Below, piece by piece: positions 25,669 through 38,913 of a DNA stretch of 64,000 nucleotides. Every line of letters starts with the position of its first letter. Within the stretch, counting starts at the first letter, position 1. A program made the position numbers and the translations under genes. The DNA comes from Laguncularia racemosa (Eukaryota; Streptophyta; Magnoliopsida; Myrtales; Combretaceae): the NCBI GenBank assembly GCA_037954665.1, contig JBBMOL010000073.1, forward strand, positions 2,666,001-2,730,000, read 5' to 3'. Below the pieces are notes generated by a model. It was not told the DNA's origin. It saw only the letters and a list, made by a program, of their open reading frames with translations, and searched no databases.

Positions 25669-27228
25669 TAGGGTTTAATGAAGGGACACATAGTGTTTCC
25701 ACAAAAGAACGTTCTATGAAGGTAGAAATTATTGAATCCTCTTATTTTGATTTTGCTTTCTTTGAGAAAAATTGTTTGTATTGGAATGAATTTCTAGATC
25801 ATAAAGGATGTAGGAAGCTCTGTGATATAAGAGTGACTAATATTGAAGATTAGTTGTGGAATTTTACAAGAACTTAGATGTATCTTGTATAGATATGTGG
25901 AATTTAAGGATCTTAGGAGAGAAAATTTAAATTACAAAGAAGGATCTTATGGATTATTTCGGTATAGCTAAAGTGAATGATGACTCTCAATTAGTGAAAC
26001 TAAATAAAGATGAAAATTTTACGGAATAAAATGATGGGATTGAAGTATCAAAAGGGAAAGATGTATTTATCTTGACTTTGAGTTGATTGTAAAGATTTTA
26101 CATAAGGTAGTGATTAGTTATATTCTCCTAAAAAATGGGGGCAGTATAATGACCATGACACAAAAAGATGCTTTAATTATTCAAGCAATACACAGGAAAA
26201 GGAAAGTTGATATTGCTACCTAAACAATTAAGCATAGGTGGAGATATAAGAGAAACATGCCTTATGGTAGTGTACTCATTAAACTTTTTGAGTTTAAAAA
26301 GCTTAAACTACCAAATGTCTCTAGAGCACTAGTCAATTAAGAAGATAGGAAAGACTATGTACAAGCATAAGAGTATGTTTGTGAGAAACAAATTGTGGTA
26401 TGCTAATGATAATGCACATTATGTGCTTCTCCAATACAAAATGAGAAAATTGGATGTTGAAGATTTAAGAGCAACAACTTAGGGGGAGAAAGATATGAAT
26501 GAGCATGGGTAGGATAATAAAAAGAAAAGGGGGGGAAAGGACCAATCAAACCTGAGAGGAAGAAGAAAAAGAGTGATTTATAGCCTATGATAGGGGGGAA
26601 ATTTCAAATAAAGGATGTAGAAAATGTTAGGATTAGCTTTGACTCTATTTTAGAAGATGACTTGGAAGGTATTGATCTTAGGCAGAAGGGAAAGGATGAA
26701 GCATCTACAAGTTCTGATCTTAGGATGTTCAAAGAAAATTTAAAAATGGAAGTGGAAAAGATGATCAATGATAAGTTGGAAACCTTTATGAAGAATTAGA
26801 TTTCAATCTTGATGGACAAATTGGAAGACATGACACTTATTATATCTAAGAAGTTTGAATAGCTTCTCAATCAATCCAATAAAGGGTTCTAACCTCAATT
26901 AGAACTTGCTTTCTCTCCTAAACATAATCCTCAATTGGAACTAATTTTCTCTCCTCCTCTATCTAAAAGTCTAGTAGCTAAGTCTCCTAAGCCTAAATCT
27001 CCATCTCATCCTTCTAAAACTCATTCGCCACAATCCCAACCACTTCAAGATGTTGACAAACCATCAGTTGCACAAGATTCTAGAAATCAAATAATTCATT
27101 TTCAATCAAGATCTAAAGTTCCAACCAATAATGTTCTAGCTATGTCTGATCGACCATCTATCACTTACAAAAGATTCAAGAGAATCGCTGCAAATAATGT
27201 TTCCTCCAAAAATAACCTCAAGAAATAA
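25669..27228 (+). pseudogene. copia post-pol ORF, 3' part
   Basis: Continuation of the frame cut at 7644. Readable parts are STKERSMKVEII (about 25695), then VVEFYKNLDVSCIDMW after a frame change near 25853. A charged, possibly coiled stretch lies at 26587-26799 (FKENLKMEVEKMINDKLETF). A Pro/Ser-rich end follows in the ORF 26935-27228 (SPPLSKSLVAKSPKPKSPS). The EFYKNL block resembles the plant retrotransposon protein found after pol in Sireviruses. Role unknown. Stops and shifts make it inactive. Confidence 0.55.
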
Positions 27229-27654
27229 AGTCGACTCATTCTTATTAGCTTTTAGATTTGTTAACATTAAGTTTTTGTTTTTATGGACTTTGCTATAATT
27301 TTTTACAATTTCAATTTAGACTATGTTATTATGTAATTTACTATGAGGAGTACTTTTGAATCCTTTTAATTTAAATTTTTTGATCTGCTATATTTTTTTT
27401 ATTTGCACTTGTTGTTTATCTTATATACCTATATTATATCTAGAGGGAGTTTTAATTACTTGATGATAATAAAAAGAGGGAATAAAGGAGAAAAACAAAA
27501 ATAGATTGATTTGATGTTGAATTGTGAATTCTGGGTTACTATGAACTATGATGTTGAAATATGAATGGTGTGATAATCGTTTGATATGTCATATTGATTT
27601 GTGATAATTGAAATTAAATAATTTTTTTTTTTGAAAAAGAGTTTTATTATCATC

Positions 27655-27668
27655 AAAATGGGGGAGAA
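27655..27668 (+). other. copia polypurine tract
   Basis: aaaatgggggagaa directly precedes TGTTAAG of the 3' LTR. This is the classic plant copia plus-strand primer. Confidence 0.85.
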
Positions 27669-29114
27669 TGTTAAGTTCTCTCTAAGTGTTTTGATAATAA
27701 CAAACCGAGTCAAATGTTTTTGATGAGTTTACTAAGTGTATAAGGATGATTATAACTATAATAAATTGGTTAAAATAATGGAAATCAGAAATTGAATGAG
27801 CAAAAGTTGAGTAAGTTTTTGATGACTTAGAGGATAAGTCAAAAGGTATTGTAACTAAGGAAAAATAGGACCTTAGAAAGTAAGTCAGAAGGTGCAGTTG
27901 ATATAAGTAAAGAAAAATAGAACAAATATTATACATATTTTAAGTTAGACAACTATCAAATTCGAAGGCCTAGCTCCACTTATTGGATATATTTGGATAA
28001 TATATTCAATGTGTTCCACTAAATTAGGACAACTATCTATAAGGATTTAAGCAATTACTTTAGATCAAGAAGAATTATTAAATTTGTGATAAATTGATTT
28101 GAATTTTTAGAAAGGATCAAGTTAGTTCTAAAGATATATTTGAAATACATGAAAGTTGATTTTGAAGGGATTTATACTAAATATTTTAGGAGATATATGG
28201 ATTGAAGTTTAAATTTGAATGAAAAGACAAGAAAAAAAGGGATGTTAATTGCTCCACAAAATTAGTAGGAGGTTAAAGGCTATTCATATTAGATTTAGCT
28301 TACTTCATCAATAGAATTTTATGAAAATAACATCTATCTCAACAAGGAAATATACCTAGACGATCATCAACAACATATTCAACATATTTTCAAGACATAA
28401 TAGAAGAATTTTGAAGAGGAACAAAAATCAAATTTCAAATGTCTATCTCCAAATATCTTGGAATTATTTCAAATATTCAAAGTAAGATTACATCAACAAA
28501 TTCTCAAGATAAAGTCATATTAGGCAAGTAGCCATTGCTCCTCAACAAATAAATGCAATTGTAGTTAAAAAATTCAACACATCATTAGTTGAAGATTCTA
28601 CTATTAGAAAGAGCACTACCCGCACTCGGAAATTAACTCAAAGGCTACACTATCATTCATATATTTTATTATTTTGTTCAAACTAAATTGTAGAGGATAC
28701 TATATCTTTTTTCCTCCATCGCTTTTGATATTCTTTAAGAGCTTAGACTTGTGATTGGTGAGAGGATTATTTGTAATTCTATAGATCTGTAGATAACCTA
28801 AGGGTAGGTTAGAAAGGTAGAGCAGAGTGAGTAAAGCCAAGGTGTTGGCGAACTGCTTGTAATCTCTTAAATTCATTTTTATTGGATTAGTGGAATGATA
28901 CCAATGTGAAATATCAAGTTTCCAGTAGTGGAGTTGGAAGAGATGATTGACATATAAGGCGAAACCTCTATAACTCGATTGCTCAATTCTCTTCTCCCTA
29001 TCTCTTTAATTTTTGTATTTTAATTGCTCTATTATTTATATTGTTTTCATGCCATACACTAATTGAAGTAGTCAAATAAGCTGTTTTATAAGCAAAATTT
29101 TCGAAAAGTTTACA
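27669..29114 (+). repeat. copia 3' LTR
   Basis: Partner of 523-1951. It starts TGTTAAG directly after the polypurine tract. Similarity ends at tttaca (29114); the last phrase shared is ttttcgaaaagtntaca. Confidence 0.85.
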
Positions 29115-29594
29115 AGGTAAAACCTATACCTTACACAAATATTTGTTTAAGGTACAATTATTGGTAAAAACAACAATTTAATTAAAAAGATTATCACAAT
29201 TAATACATTAATAATATATATTTATAAATTATTATAAATATGTGACAAATACTATAATTCAATCATACAAAAATATGATATGTTATGGTTTTATATAATT
29301 ACTTTATTGTTTTCAACAAAATAATGTGTCATTTTGAAAGTGTTGTAATCTTTCAGAGTAAAAAGGAGTAAAATGTAATGAATGTGAAAAGTTTTAATAT
29401 TTTGTATTAACTTAAGTAAAGAGCATAATTATTATAAGAGTTACATTGTTTACATAAAAGATATGGTCTACCAGCAATAAGCAACATTCTTTTACTAATA
29501 TAGAACTTGCATGATTAATTTCCTACTTCCATGGGAACAACAGAAAAAAGTAAAAATTCATTAGGGCACCTTTGTTATTGGGCTCTTGTCTTAG

Positions 29595-29798
29595 TACAAG
29601 GATTTAAGTCAAGACCTTCATGGAGAAGTTCTTAAGCGAAAAAGGCAGTGCTTAAATGGTGTAGTTGATCAGCTTGCTGTGGAAGCGCATTTTACTATTG
29701 AGGAAGAAGTGCTTCTTTTTATTCCTCTTGATGATATATTATACACACTCTTTTCAATGATATGTATGTTGAGAGTGCTCGAAAGTATAAAGCTCTGA
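29595..29798 (+). pseudogene. short coding-like relic, unidentified
   Basis: A 67-codon open frame without an ATG start, in DNA slightly less AT-rich than its surroundings. It contains KRKRQCLNGVVDQLAVEAHF and a following acidic IEEEVLLFIPLDD stretch. I do not recognise the family. It could be an exon relic or chance. Confidence 0.2.
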
Positions 29799-30869
29799 TT
29801 GACAATAATATGATATTAACTAATCAATTAATATCCAATTTGATAAACCTGTTCAATATTTTAAATAATAAGGATTGATTATTATATAATAGCAATTGTG
29901 AGCTTAAAGAAATCGATAGACAAAGTAAATATATTCCACTACTAAAGATAAAAAGATGAACTTAGTGGATCGAAAGTAAGAAATGAAGGGATGGATAAAC
30001 GTTAATTAACAAACGTGCATCTCTTCGGTTTTGCTTGTGTCCGTATCTAACAATCACTTTCGCATCATTTCCTTTTCCCTCTATTTATTCAAATTTCAAA
30101 CGAAGCGACAACATAATAAGATAACGCTTAATAATAATATATATGAATAACTTCCAATACACATCAGCCCCTATGTACTGTTACATCATATTTTCTTAAA
30201 TTAAAACAGGACTATCAAAAGTTAAAAGATACAATCTGTTTATTTTTTATAAAAAGTAGATGAAAAAATATTACCCTATAAAAGGTAATAACTATTCTTT
30301 ATAGAAAAAAATAAAATTATTTAAAATAAAAATTTTCATTCCAATTTACATATTTATAAGGTGATAAAAAATATTCCAAAAATAATTATTTTATTTCTAC
30401 ACTATTATCTTCAAGTCCACGGATGTGTGATTTTTAGTTCGAAATAAGGAAGAGATGCAATGCTTACACAAGGGGACTCCTTCGTCTCCTAATAAATATC
30501 AATAATTGCATATTTGAAAGGATATAACTAGACAAAACGGGTGGGTGGTCTTGACGCAACTTGGACTCGCCAAGTCCACAGGTTTAGAACGATTCAAGCC
30601 ATAAGTCTTGTGGAGCGAGCAGCTTGCCTAAATAAAGTCCAAAAGACATAAAATTAACAATAGAGAAATTAAGAAAAAAAAACAAGATATACAATTAAAT
30701 TATAATGAAAATTTAAAATATTTCAATGTGAGTTTCGAAAGATTATTTCCTATTATATCATGGGCAGAGGTTTGGCAACCAAGCTTGGGAAAAAATTTGT
30801 TAAGAAATTGAAAATAGGAAAAAAATATGTATTATATGTAAAATATTATAAATCATTTTTAAATAAATT

Positions 30870-31030
30870 ATTATGTATGGTTGAGTGATTAGGTATTTAA
30901 TTTTAAATATTGGTGGTCATGGTTCAAATCCCATAAGCAGCATTGTTTATTTTTAAAAAGCATTTATTTTTATGTTATTAGAATAACATTCTCTTTTACT
31001 TTTTTTTTCTTTTAAAACTTTTTTTTTCGC
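30870..31030 (+). mobile_element. possible tRNA-derived SINE fragment
   Basis: A pol III A-box-like phrase (tggttgagtgattagg, about 30878-30893) is followed about 30 bases later by a B-box-like ggttcaaatcc (30921-30931). A T-rich tail ends near 31030. Spacing and order fit a tRNA-derived SINE head, but no target duplication or second copy was confirmed. Confidence 0.35.
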
Positions 31031-31401
31031 AACAACTAATAGCATTAAATATTATTCATTATACAATTATGATTTATTATTTATTTATTTATTTATCACT
31101 ATTACACTATAAATAGTAGTTATATTATGAATATTACAAATATTTTAACCCTATCGAGTAGATATTAGTTAATGAGTTCATTATGAAATTATAAGTATTA
31201 TAATTTTATCAAACGGATATCAATCCATTAGTAATTTTATTAATGACTTATATAAGTTAAGTCCAACTCCCTAGTAACATGATTTTGTGCTTACTCCTAT
31301 TTAAAATGTTGTTATTGATGACATAATTATTAAATATATCTTTAGTACTAGTCTAGTCAAACATATATAAGTTGTTATCAAAATACTTTTTGTTCCTTCA
31401 A

Positions 31402-32173
31402 TTTATCTCTCGTGTTAAAATTCCTTTTCATCATAAACATGTACACTGTCAGGTATATGCCCATATACCTGGTTGTGTACTCCCCTACTTTGATTTTCCT
31501 TTTCTTTTGCTTCTAAAATCTTACCTTAATCCATTCATACTCTTTCCTAACACCCCTTTCAACCCATAATCACATACCAATTCACTCCAATTCCCATCAT
31601 TTACACCCATGTAACTACAATTACACCCAACTTCAATCACAACTCCACCAAAATGTATAGGAAACTTTAAGAGAAAAACTAAAGTTAGGGAAGGAAACTT
31701 ATTAGGAAGTTGTGGAACCACACCATATGTGTACAACTTAAGGAATTCTACTTAAAACATTAATTAAAGGTTTTTTTTTTTGTCTGTTAACTTTCTCACA
31801 CAAAAGAAACACTTTTACACATTCTAAAACCACATAACTTACCAATGCTAGTTTGAATTGGTTTCCCCTTTTGATGGAACATTAATTTACTTGAAGAACT
31901 TCTTTAGTTTCAATAGTTATAGTAGGTGGAACTACCAAAGCGATGCTTCAATGTGAACTAGAAGCAAAAAGGAAAGAAAGAAGAGGGAGAGAGAGGGATA
32001 TGAACATGACTCCTATTTAAGGAGGGGTAATGGAGAGTTTAAATTGCTGTAACAACCAAATTGTCTTCCCCCTTAAAAGATTTTTACAACCGTATCTATT
32101 TATTGGTTTTATCATATCTATTTTATTTTATTTTACCACACACACACACATATATATATATCGGGTTATTTCA
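31402..32173 (-). repeat. 3' LTR (left), probably truncated
   Basis: Aligns with 38177-38913 from tatctctc onward through the shared TATTTAAGGAGGGGTAATGG phrase to the end GGTTATTTCA. On its left, similarity stops abruptly at about 31402. This may be a deletion breakpoint rather than a true LTR end. Confidence 0.65.
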
Positions 32174-32221
32174 TCCTCTCCCTTCGTACAAAAATTATCT
32201 TTCTTGAAGGTTACTTGATTC

Positions 32222-35200
32222 TTAGAATAAATTTAAATGCCTTTTCTTCATCTTCTCTTCTAGCTCATAAATTGCCTCACACTCTGTTTGATTAATGTAA
32301 TGTACCTTAATGTAAGTGATTACTCGCCTTCTCAATATTTGATCTTTGGTATCCACAATCTTAATAGGTCATTCCATTGTAGTGAGGTTTGGCTGCACAT
32401 TCAAAGGCTGAAGTTTAGACTCTTAATTTGAATTTGATAAAAAAAATTTCTCAACATTGACACATAAAATACGTTTTGCACACCTTATAGGCTAGAGGTA
32501 GTGTTAATTTGCATGCTACGTTTTCAATTCTTTCCACTATCTCAAATAAGCCAACATGCCTTATGTTTAACTTTCTTCTTAGCCCAAACCTAATTACTTC
32601 TTAGTTTAGAGAGATCTTTAGCAATACGTTATCTCTTACTTGAAACTTTAAAGGGGGTCACTTCTTATCTACATAACTCTTTTGGCAACTCTAATCTACT
32701 TCCATTCATTGTTAGGTTAATCTAACGTTTTCTGTAGCTTCCTATATTGACTCTAGCCCCAAAAGTTGTCTTTCTCCTACTTCATCCTAATGGATGGGCG
32801 ATTTATACTTCCTTCCATATAATGCTTCATGCAGAGCCATCTATATTGTTGGCTAATAGCTGCCATTATAAGCAAACTCAACTATTAACAAATGCTCATT
32901 CTAGTTTCCATTAAATTTTAAGGCATATATACTCATAGCATATCTTCTAGAATTTGTATTGTTCTTTCTAATTGCTCAATAATTTGAGGGCTAAACATGG
33001 TATTAAACTGTACCTTAGTATGCAAGGCCTTATGCAGATTTCTCCAAAACCTACTTACAAATCGAGTGTCTCTGTTAGAAGTTATGGTAACTAGCACTCT
33101 ATGTAATCTTACTACTTCTTGAATGTGTAACCTATTTAAGCATTCCAATTTATATCCCAAGTTGATTAGTATAAAGTGGGCAAACTTTGTTAATTTGTCT
33201 ACTATCACCCATATTGCATCTTGCTTCTTTTTGGTTTTAGGAAGGGTTGTGACAAAATCTATGGTCATATGCTCCCATTTTCATTCAGGTACTAGAAGTG
33301 GCTACTTTTCCCCCTTTAAGCCTCTAATGTTCTATTTTAATTTGTTGACAAATTGTGCACTTGGTAACACACTTCGCTATCTCCCACTTTACTTTATTCT
33401 ACTAATAGTGGTCCTTTAAATCTCTATACATCTTGGTGCTTCCTAAATGTATTACATACCTCGAGTAATGAGCTTCCCTTAACAATTCTCCCTTCAACTT
33501 CGGATTTGTTGGCATACATAACCTAGTTCCATATCTCAAAACTCCCTTTACATCAATATTAAACTTTGCTGCTTTGCCTTGATCCACTCTATACTTTATT
33601 TCTTGAATACTCACATCTTCTACTTGAGCAACCATGATCTCATTAATTAAAGTAAGCAGGATAAGCAAGCTGGCTAAATGTGCCCCCACCCCATGGGTGA
33701 AAACTTCTAACTCTAACCTATGCATATCCTTTAATAGGTGTTTTTGTGTAGTAAGTAGTGTTGTTATGTTATCTTGTTCTTCTTGTTGAGGGCATCTACT
33801 ACCACGTTTGCTCTTCCTTGGTGGTATTAAATATTAACATCATAATCCTTAATCAATTCTAACTATCACCTCTACCTCATATTCAATTCCTTCTAAGTAA
33901 AAATGTACTTTAGACTCTTGTGATTAATGAAAATTCTACATTTCTTCCCATACAAATAATGTCTCCATAACTTGAGCACCAACACCACTACTACCAATTC
34001 TAAGTCATGTGTGGAATAATTTCTCTTATATAATTTCAACTAACATGACACATATACTATAACTCTCCCATTTTGCATTAAGATATAACCTAACTCTTGA
34101 GTTGAATGATAAATTCTTTCCTACTCTCAGGTAATGTTAAAATTGGAGCTGAAACGAACTTCTCTTTCAACTTTTGAAAGCTAGCCTCACACCCATCATT
34201 CCATTCAAATTTCACTCTTTTTTTAGTTATCCTAGTGAGAGGAGCTGCTATTATGGAGAATCCATCTATAATTCTTCTATAGTATCTTGTTAACTCTATA
34301 AAGATTTTAATTTTAGTAATTATCTTTAGTTTGGGCCAACCTACTATAACTTTTACCTTTTATGGGTTAATTGAGATCCCATCCTTTTTTACAATATGTC
34401 CTAGGAAGGACATTTTATCTAACCAAAATTCACACTTCCTGAACTTTGCATACAATCTTTCAACTTACAACCTATTCAACACTAACCTTAGGTGCATCTC
34501 ATGCTTTTCTTCACTTTTAGAGTATATTAGGATATCATCAATAAAGATGACTACATACTTATCTAAGAAGAAAGAAGCCCCTAAACACCCTATTCAACAA
34601 ATCTATAAAAGTCGTTGATGTATTTGCCAAACTAAGGGCATTACTATGTTTAAAATGCCCATGCTGAAATTTGAAAGTCGTCTTCTAAACATCTTCTTCC
34701 TTGATCCTTAGTTGATGATATCTCAATCTTAGGTCAATTTTTAAGAATACCAGAGCTCCCTATAGTTGATCAAATAGGTCATCGATCCTAGGAGGGGATA
34801 CTTGCTCTTAATTGTAACTTGGCTCAAGTCTTTATAGTCTATACAAAGCCTCATACTATAGTCCTTCTTTTTCACAAAGAGGACAGGTACACCCCATGGT
34901 AACACACTTGGTCTAATAAATCCTTTGTCTTGTGATTCCTCTAACTACAACTTTAATTCCACCAACTTTGCTAGCGCCATTCTATAAGCTAGTTTGCATA
35001 TTAGCGGGGCATCCAGTATTAGATTGATGCTGAACTCTACTTCTCTAGCTAGTGGTAACCTAAGTAGATCTTCTAGGAAAATAACCACAAACTCCTTCAC
35101 ATTTTATACCTCCTTGAGCTTCATAGTTTAACTCAATTCTGCCTACTGTACTGTTACCCTACCTTACCCCATAGATCATATGTGGGTAATTGTGTTAACC

Positions 35201-35700
35201 TCTAAGCTTCTAACTTCAAACTCATCGAGTCTTCACTAGGAGGATTAAAGTACACTACTAAGTTGTGACAGTTGATAGTGGCATAGAACTTCAATAACCA
35301 ATTTGCTCCTAGAATAATGTCAAAGTATGTCATCTCTAAGACCCAAAGATCTATTGACACAATCCACTCTTAGATCACCATCTATACATCTCTATATAGT
35401 TGATCTAATGCCTTTCTAACTCCTAAGGGTGTGCTCACACCTAAAGGATCGCCTAGCAACTCAGGTTTCAAACCACACATACATATGAAAACTTTAGAAA
35501 TGCATAAATGTGTTGCACTAGCATTAAAAAGCATAAAAAACACTAGCAAAGTGTACAAGGAGTATACCTGCAATGGTGTCCTAGTTTTGCTACTATTGAA
35601 GGGAAAGTACATAGGCTAGGGCTCTTTGCCTCGATTTGGATATCTAGGATCTACCTATTTGAACCCGGCCTTATGGCCTGATTGTTGATGAACTTAGATT
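32222..35700 (-). pseudogene. degraded Tekay-like pol
   Basis: Protease: about 35560-35390, with LFNASATHL where an active copy has an aspartate and glycine, so the catalytic Asp is gone; LKPELLGDPLGVSTPLG follows. RT: about 35000-34330, with VIFIDDILIYSK near 34535. RNase H: INHKSLKYIFT, about 33920. Integrase finger: ORF 33725-33402 (HLGSTKMYRD). Integrase core: ORF 33268-32933 (MTIDFVTTLPK, VIVDKLTKFAHF). Chromodomain-like end: about 32320-32225 (TYIKVHYINQ, then KKRHLNLF) with stop at 32222. Stops and shifts are dense. A purine tract (rc of 32174-32185) precedes the LTR. Confidence 0.75.
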
Positions 35701-36840
35701 GGCTATGGAATTATGGCTACCCAACTCCCTATAATGATATACTCAAAGGCCTTATGACCTTGCTATTTACAATTATAGCAAAAAGACTAGGGATTTTCCT
35801 TCTCATTATAATTCCTACTCATATGCCTTACCTTCCAGTATGAAAAACAAGCTCCCTTCAGCCAACTGCATTAGCTTAACTTGTGTAGCCTATAACATCT
35901 AAGGCACTTACAACCTACTCCAACTGTTAGAGGCTATGGTAAAGCTGGAAGTGCAAGTCTCATCTGAATCGGGGGTGGAGAAAAGTACATAGGTTTAGCT
36001 TAAAACATTTGGGGCCTCTTGCCCTTCTCTTAAAACACAATTCCCACTATCAACCTCTTTCTTAAAACCAGTCCTTGTTTATGAGCTAGTTGTTCTTCGA
36101 TTATCTTCCTACTCTATTCCATAAACTTTGCTTTATTTGCTACCTCAGCATAAGTAGATAGTTGGAAAGACCCTGACCTTGTGTTGAAGATTAAGCTCTA
36201 GACCCCTCATACACCTACATGCTTTTGAGGTGTCATCAACTCTAACATTTTTAGGTAAGAAATTGATAGGGTTGCTTAACTTTGCCTCATGCTCCTCGAC
36301 CAACCAATTGCCTCGCTAGCAATTATAATAGGTAGCCTCCATCTATTCCCAAATACTACTTAGGAAATACTTCTAATAGAAAGGCTCCTTAAACCTTTAC
36401 CAATCTATTGGTTCCCCCTATTAACCTAGAAACCATGGCCTACCAATTTACTGCAAATCCTTTTAGTGTATAAGAAGCATAATTCACCTTCCTTTCCTCA
36501 GGAACCCAAAATCTATAAAAGTTTTATTAATCCCCTCTATCCAATGTTTAGCCTTAATCAAATCATCCACTATGGGGTTAAACTCTTTTTCCAATCTCAT
36601 AAACCTATCCAAGCCAAATTGCTTCTCATGTCTTACATGGGCTTGCTTAACACCTAACTTCTATTGCTAAGCAAGCATCTCAACTAAAGTGTTGATCATT
36701 TCTAACAGGTGTGCATTTTGACCAGCTAGCTGCCCCTATCCCTCCTATTATGGCTATTGTCAAGGGTATTGTTCGTCTTAGGTGTCATGCCTAGCGTTAG
36801 AAGTTAAACCAAGTCTTGAAATCCTCCTAGGAATTTTATA
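35701..36840 (-). pseudogene. degraded Tekay-like gag
   Basis: On the - strand, weak gag similarity is visible from about 36830 (NARHDT) through LLEMINTLVEMLA near 36690, to a decayed knuckle region near 35750-35850. Gag sequence appears to run straight into the protease block (DTIAGILLVHFASVF at about 35590) with no AT-rich spacer, unlike the intact Tekay copy. Confidence 0.5.
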
Positions 36841-37144
36841 AGAAGAGACAAGGAAACATGCATGATAGATAAAAGTTACTTAAGGAACTCAAATAAGTTG
36901 ATAGGTTAAGGAACTAGACAAAAACATTATAAAGACATAAAGTAACTATTTATTTCATTTTATTGCCAGACTCATATTTTTGCCCACCCTTTTCATAGCT
37001 CATTGTTCTATTGATTCATCACTAGTCACGTGTCACCATCATTTAGTGACATGTTAAAGTTCTAACCAAATATCTAAATTCTCTAACAAAGCTAACTTTT
37101 ACTACCAATAAGAACACAACAATATTTAAAATAACTCCACATAC

Positions 37145-38913
37145 TGTACCGAATGACTTATAGGTGAGTCATTTCAACCACAAATATAAGAAAATTGAAA
37201 TCTAATTCCTACAACATTAGAAGCAACAACAAATACTTAAGCTATTGACAGCTAGAGTCTCATCTCCAACATAATAGCATAGTCACCCTACATATAGTCA
37301 TCACTACCTAGCATCACTATTCTACTTATCATCCTCACATTCATAATAATAATTGTCACTTTCCTCATTCTTGTAGAAATAATACACGTCTATTCATCAT
37401 AAGCAGCATATTCTTTGTAGGTACCTACAACTAAAAAAGATAAAAGGATAAGCCTAAGTGTAATACGTAATACCACATACGCAAATGCATGTAATACACT
37501 AGCAAGCTCACATGCACGTAATATTGATAGAAAAATCAATAGACTAATTAATTATCTTTATTAAAGTCTACACAAGTAACAAAGGAGTACTTAAGACTTC
37601 ACTCTCTCTCTCACACACACACACATATATATAATAAACCTAAGTTGGAAACTATCATCTCCGACCCCTCTAATTGGTGTCGAGAACTATCACCACTAGC
37701 CCTAACACCTCTATATCTACCCCAAATTATTTTGGTACATAACTCCACTAGAGACAATATCACATACCGATTATTAGGTGCTCCTTAGGGTCTTGCCACC
37801 TCCCACCCCTAGGCCAAGCCACTCACAATCAACATATTAATTAATATTTCCCTAATGATTAAATGATTCATTTCAATTTCTAGCCTATCAAACATAAGTA
37901 ACAAGCATTGTATCACATACCTGAATGAGTAGACTCTACCAACTTCTATTCCTTATCACAACTAACACCTAATTAATGATGTAAATAACCACACATTAGG
38001 ACCTAGAAGCTATATTAACATCTTTTAAAATGTAATTGTCCAACAAAAAAGAATGAAATGATTCATTTCTAGGTATACAGTCAGAAACACGGCCATATTC
38101 TTAACCGTATGTCTCTTGGCTTAGAAGAAGAAAACAACCTGGCAATGATTAGGGGTTGTGTAGATGTATACTGCTGTGTATCTCTCATTCTAAAATTCCT
38201 TTTCACCATAAACATGTACATGGTCAGGTATATATCCATGTACTTGGTTGTGTACCCCCTGCTTTGATTTTCTTTTTCCTTAGCTTCCAAAACCTTACCT
38301 TAAATCATTCCTAACACCCCTTTTAACCCATAATCGCATATTAATTCACTCCAATTCGATTGCTTACACCCATACAACTAAAATTGCACCCAACTTCAAT
38401 CACAACTCCTCCAAAATGTATAGAAACTTCAAAAGAAAAACTAAAGTTAAGGAAGGAAACTTACAGGAAAGTCATGGATCTACACCGTACATGTATAACT
38501 TGAAGAATTCTACACTAAACATTAATTAAAAAAAATACTTTCTTGCACAAACGAAACACTTTTACACATTATAAAACCCCAGAACTTACTGATGTGAACT
38601 AGTTTCCCCTTTCAATCAAACATTATTTTACTTGAAGAACTCCTTTGGTTTCAATAAGCATGGCAAGTGGAACTACCAAAGATGCTTCAACATGAGCTAG
38701 AAGGAAAGAGGAAAGAAAGAAGAGGGAGAGAGAGGGATATGAACATGACTCCTATTTAAGGAGGGGTAATGGAGTGTTTAAACTCTTGTAACAACCAAAC
38801 TACCCCCTCCCATAAAATATTTTTACAGCAACATCCATTTATTGGTTTTATCTTATCTATTTTATTTTATTTTATTTTAATATATATATTATATTTTTTC
38901 TTAGGTTATCTCA
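37145..38913 (-). repeat. 5' LTR (right), inner boundary uncertain
   Basis: The part 38177-38913 is confirmed by its match to the left LTR. The inner limit is guessed at TGTACCGAATGACTTATAGG (37145), which resembles the inner LTR end of the intact Tekay (TGTAGCGACC). A weak primer-site-like sequence lies near 37090-37108 on the - strand but is too far from 37145 to be convincing. Confidence 0.45.

Larger units (their letters stand above)
523..29114 (+). mobile_element. Sirevirus-like Ty1/copia retrotransposon, old, with nested insertions
   Basis: Direct LTRs at 523-1951 and 27669-29114 flank a + strand gag, protease, integrase, RT, RNase H series and an extra ORF after pol. The order integrase before RT marks it as copia. 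The extra 3' ORF and the gag style fit Sireviruses. An iMet-type primer site lies downstream of the left LTR and a purine tract abuts the right LTR. A gypsy element (7645-25668) sits inside it, so the original was only about 10.6 kb. Every coding domain carries stops or frameshifts, so it is not autonomous. I see no matching 5-bp target duplication: aatat lies left of the element and aggta to its right. Confidence 0.85.
29115..31401. other. intergenic, no gene recognised
   Basis: AT-rich DNA between two retroelements. The only coding-like stretch is an ATG-less open frame at 29595-29798, listed separately, and the only repeat-like unit is the SINE-like block near 30.9 kb. Nothing else is recognisable. 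Confidence 0.5.
31402..38913 (-). mobile_element. decayed Tekay/Del-like gypsy element
   Basis: Similar blocks at 31402-32173 and 38177-38913 act as LTRs, both ending GGTTAT(T/C)TCA on the + strand. Between them, on the - strand, lie gag, protease, RT, RNase H, integrase and a chromodomain-like tail in gypsy order, all riddled with stops. The RT, integrase and tail resemble the intact Tekay at 12961-16331. The left LTR is much shorter than the region that may be the right one, and no target duplication is visible (ttcaa left, aaatc right). It is therefore truncated or rearranged. Confidence 0.75.
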
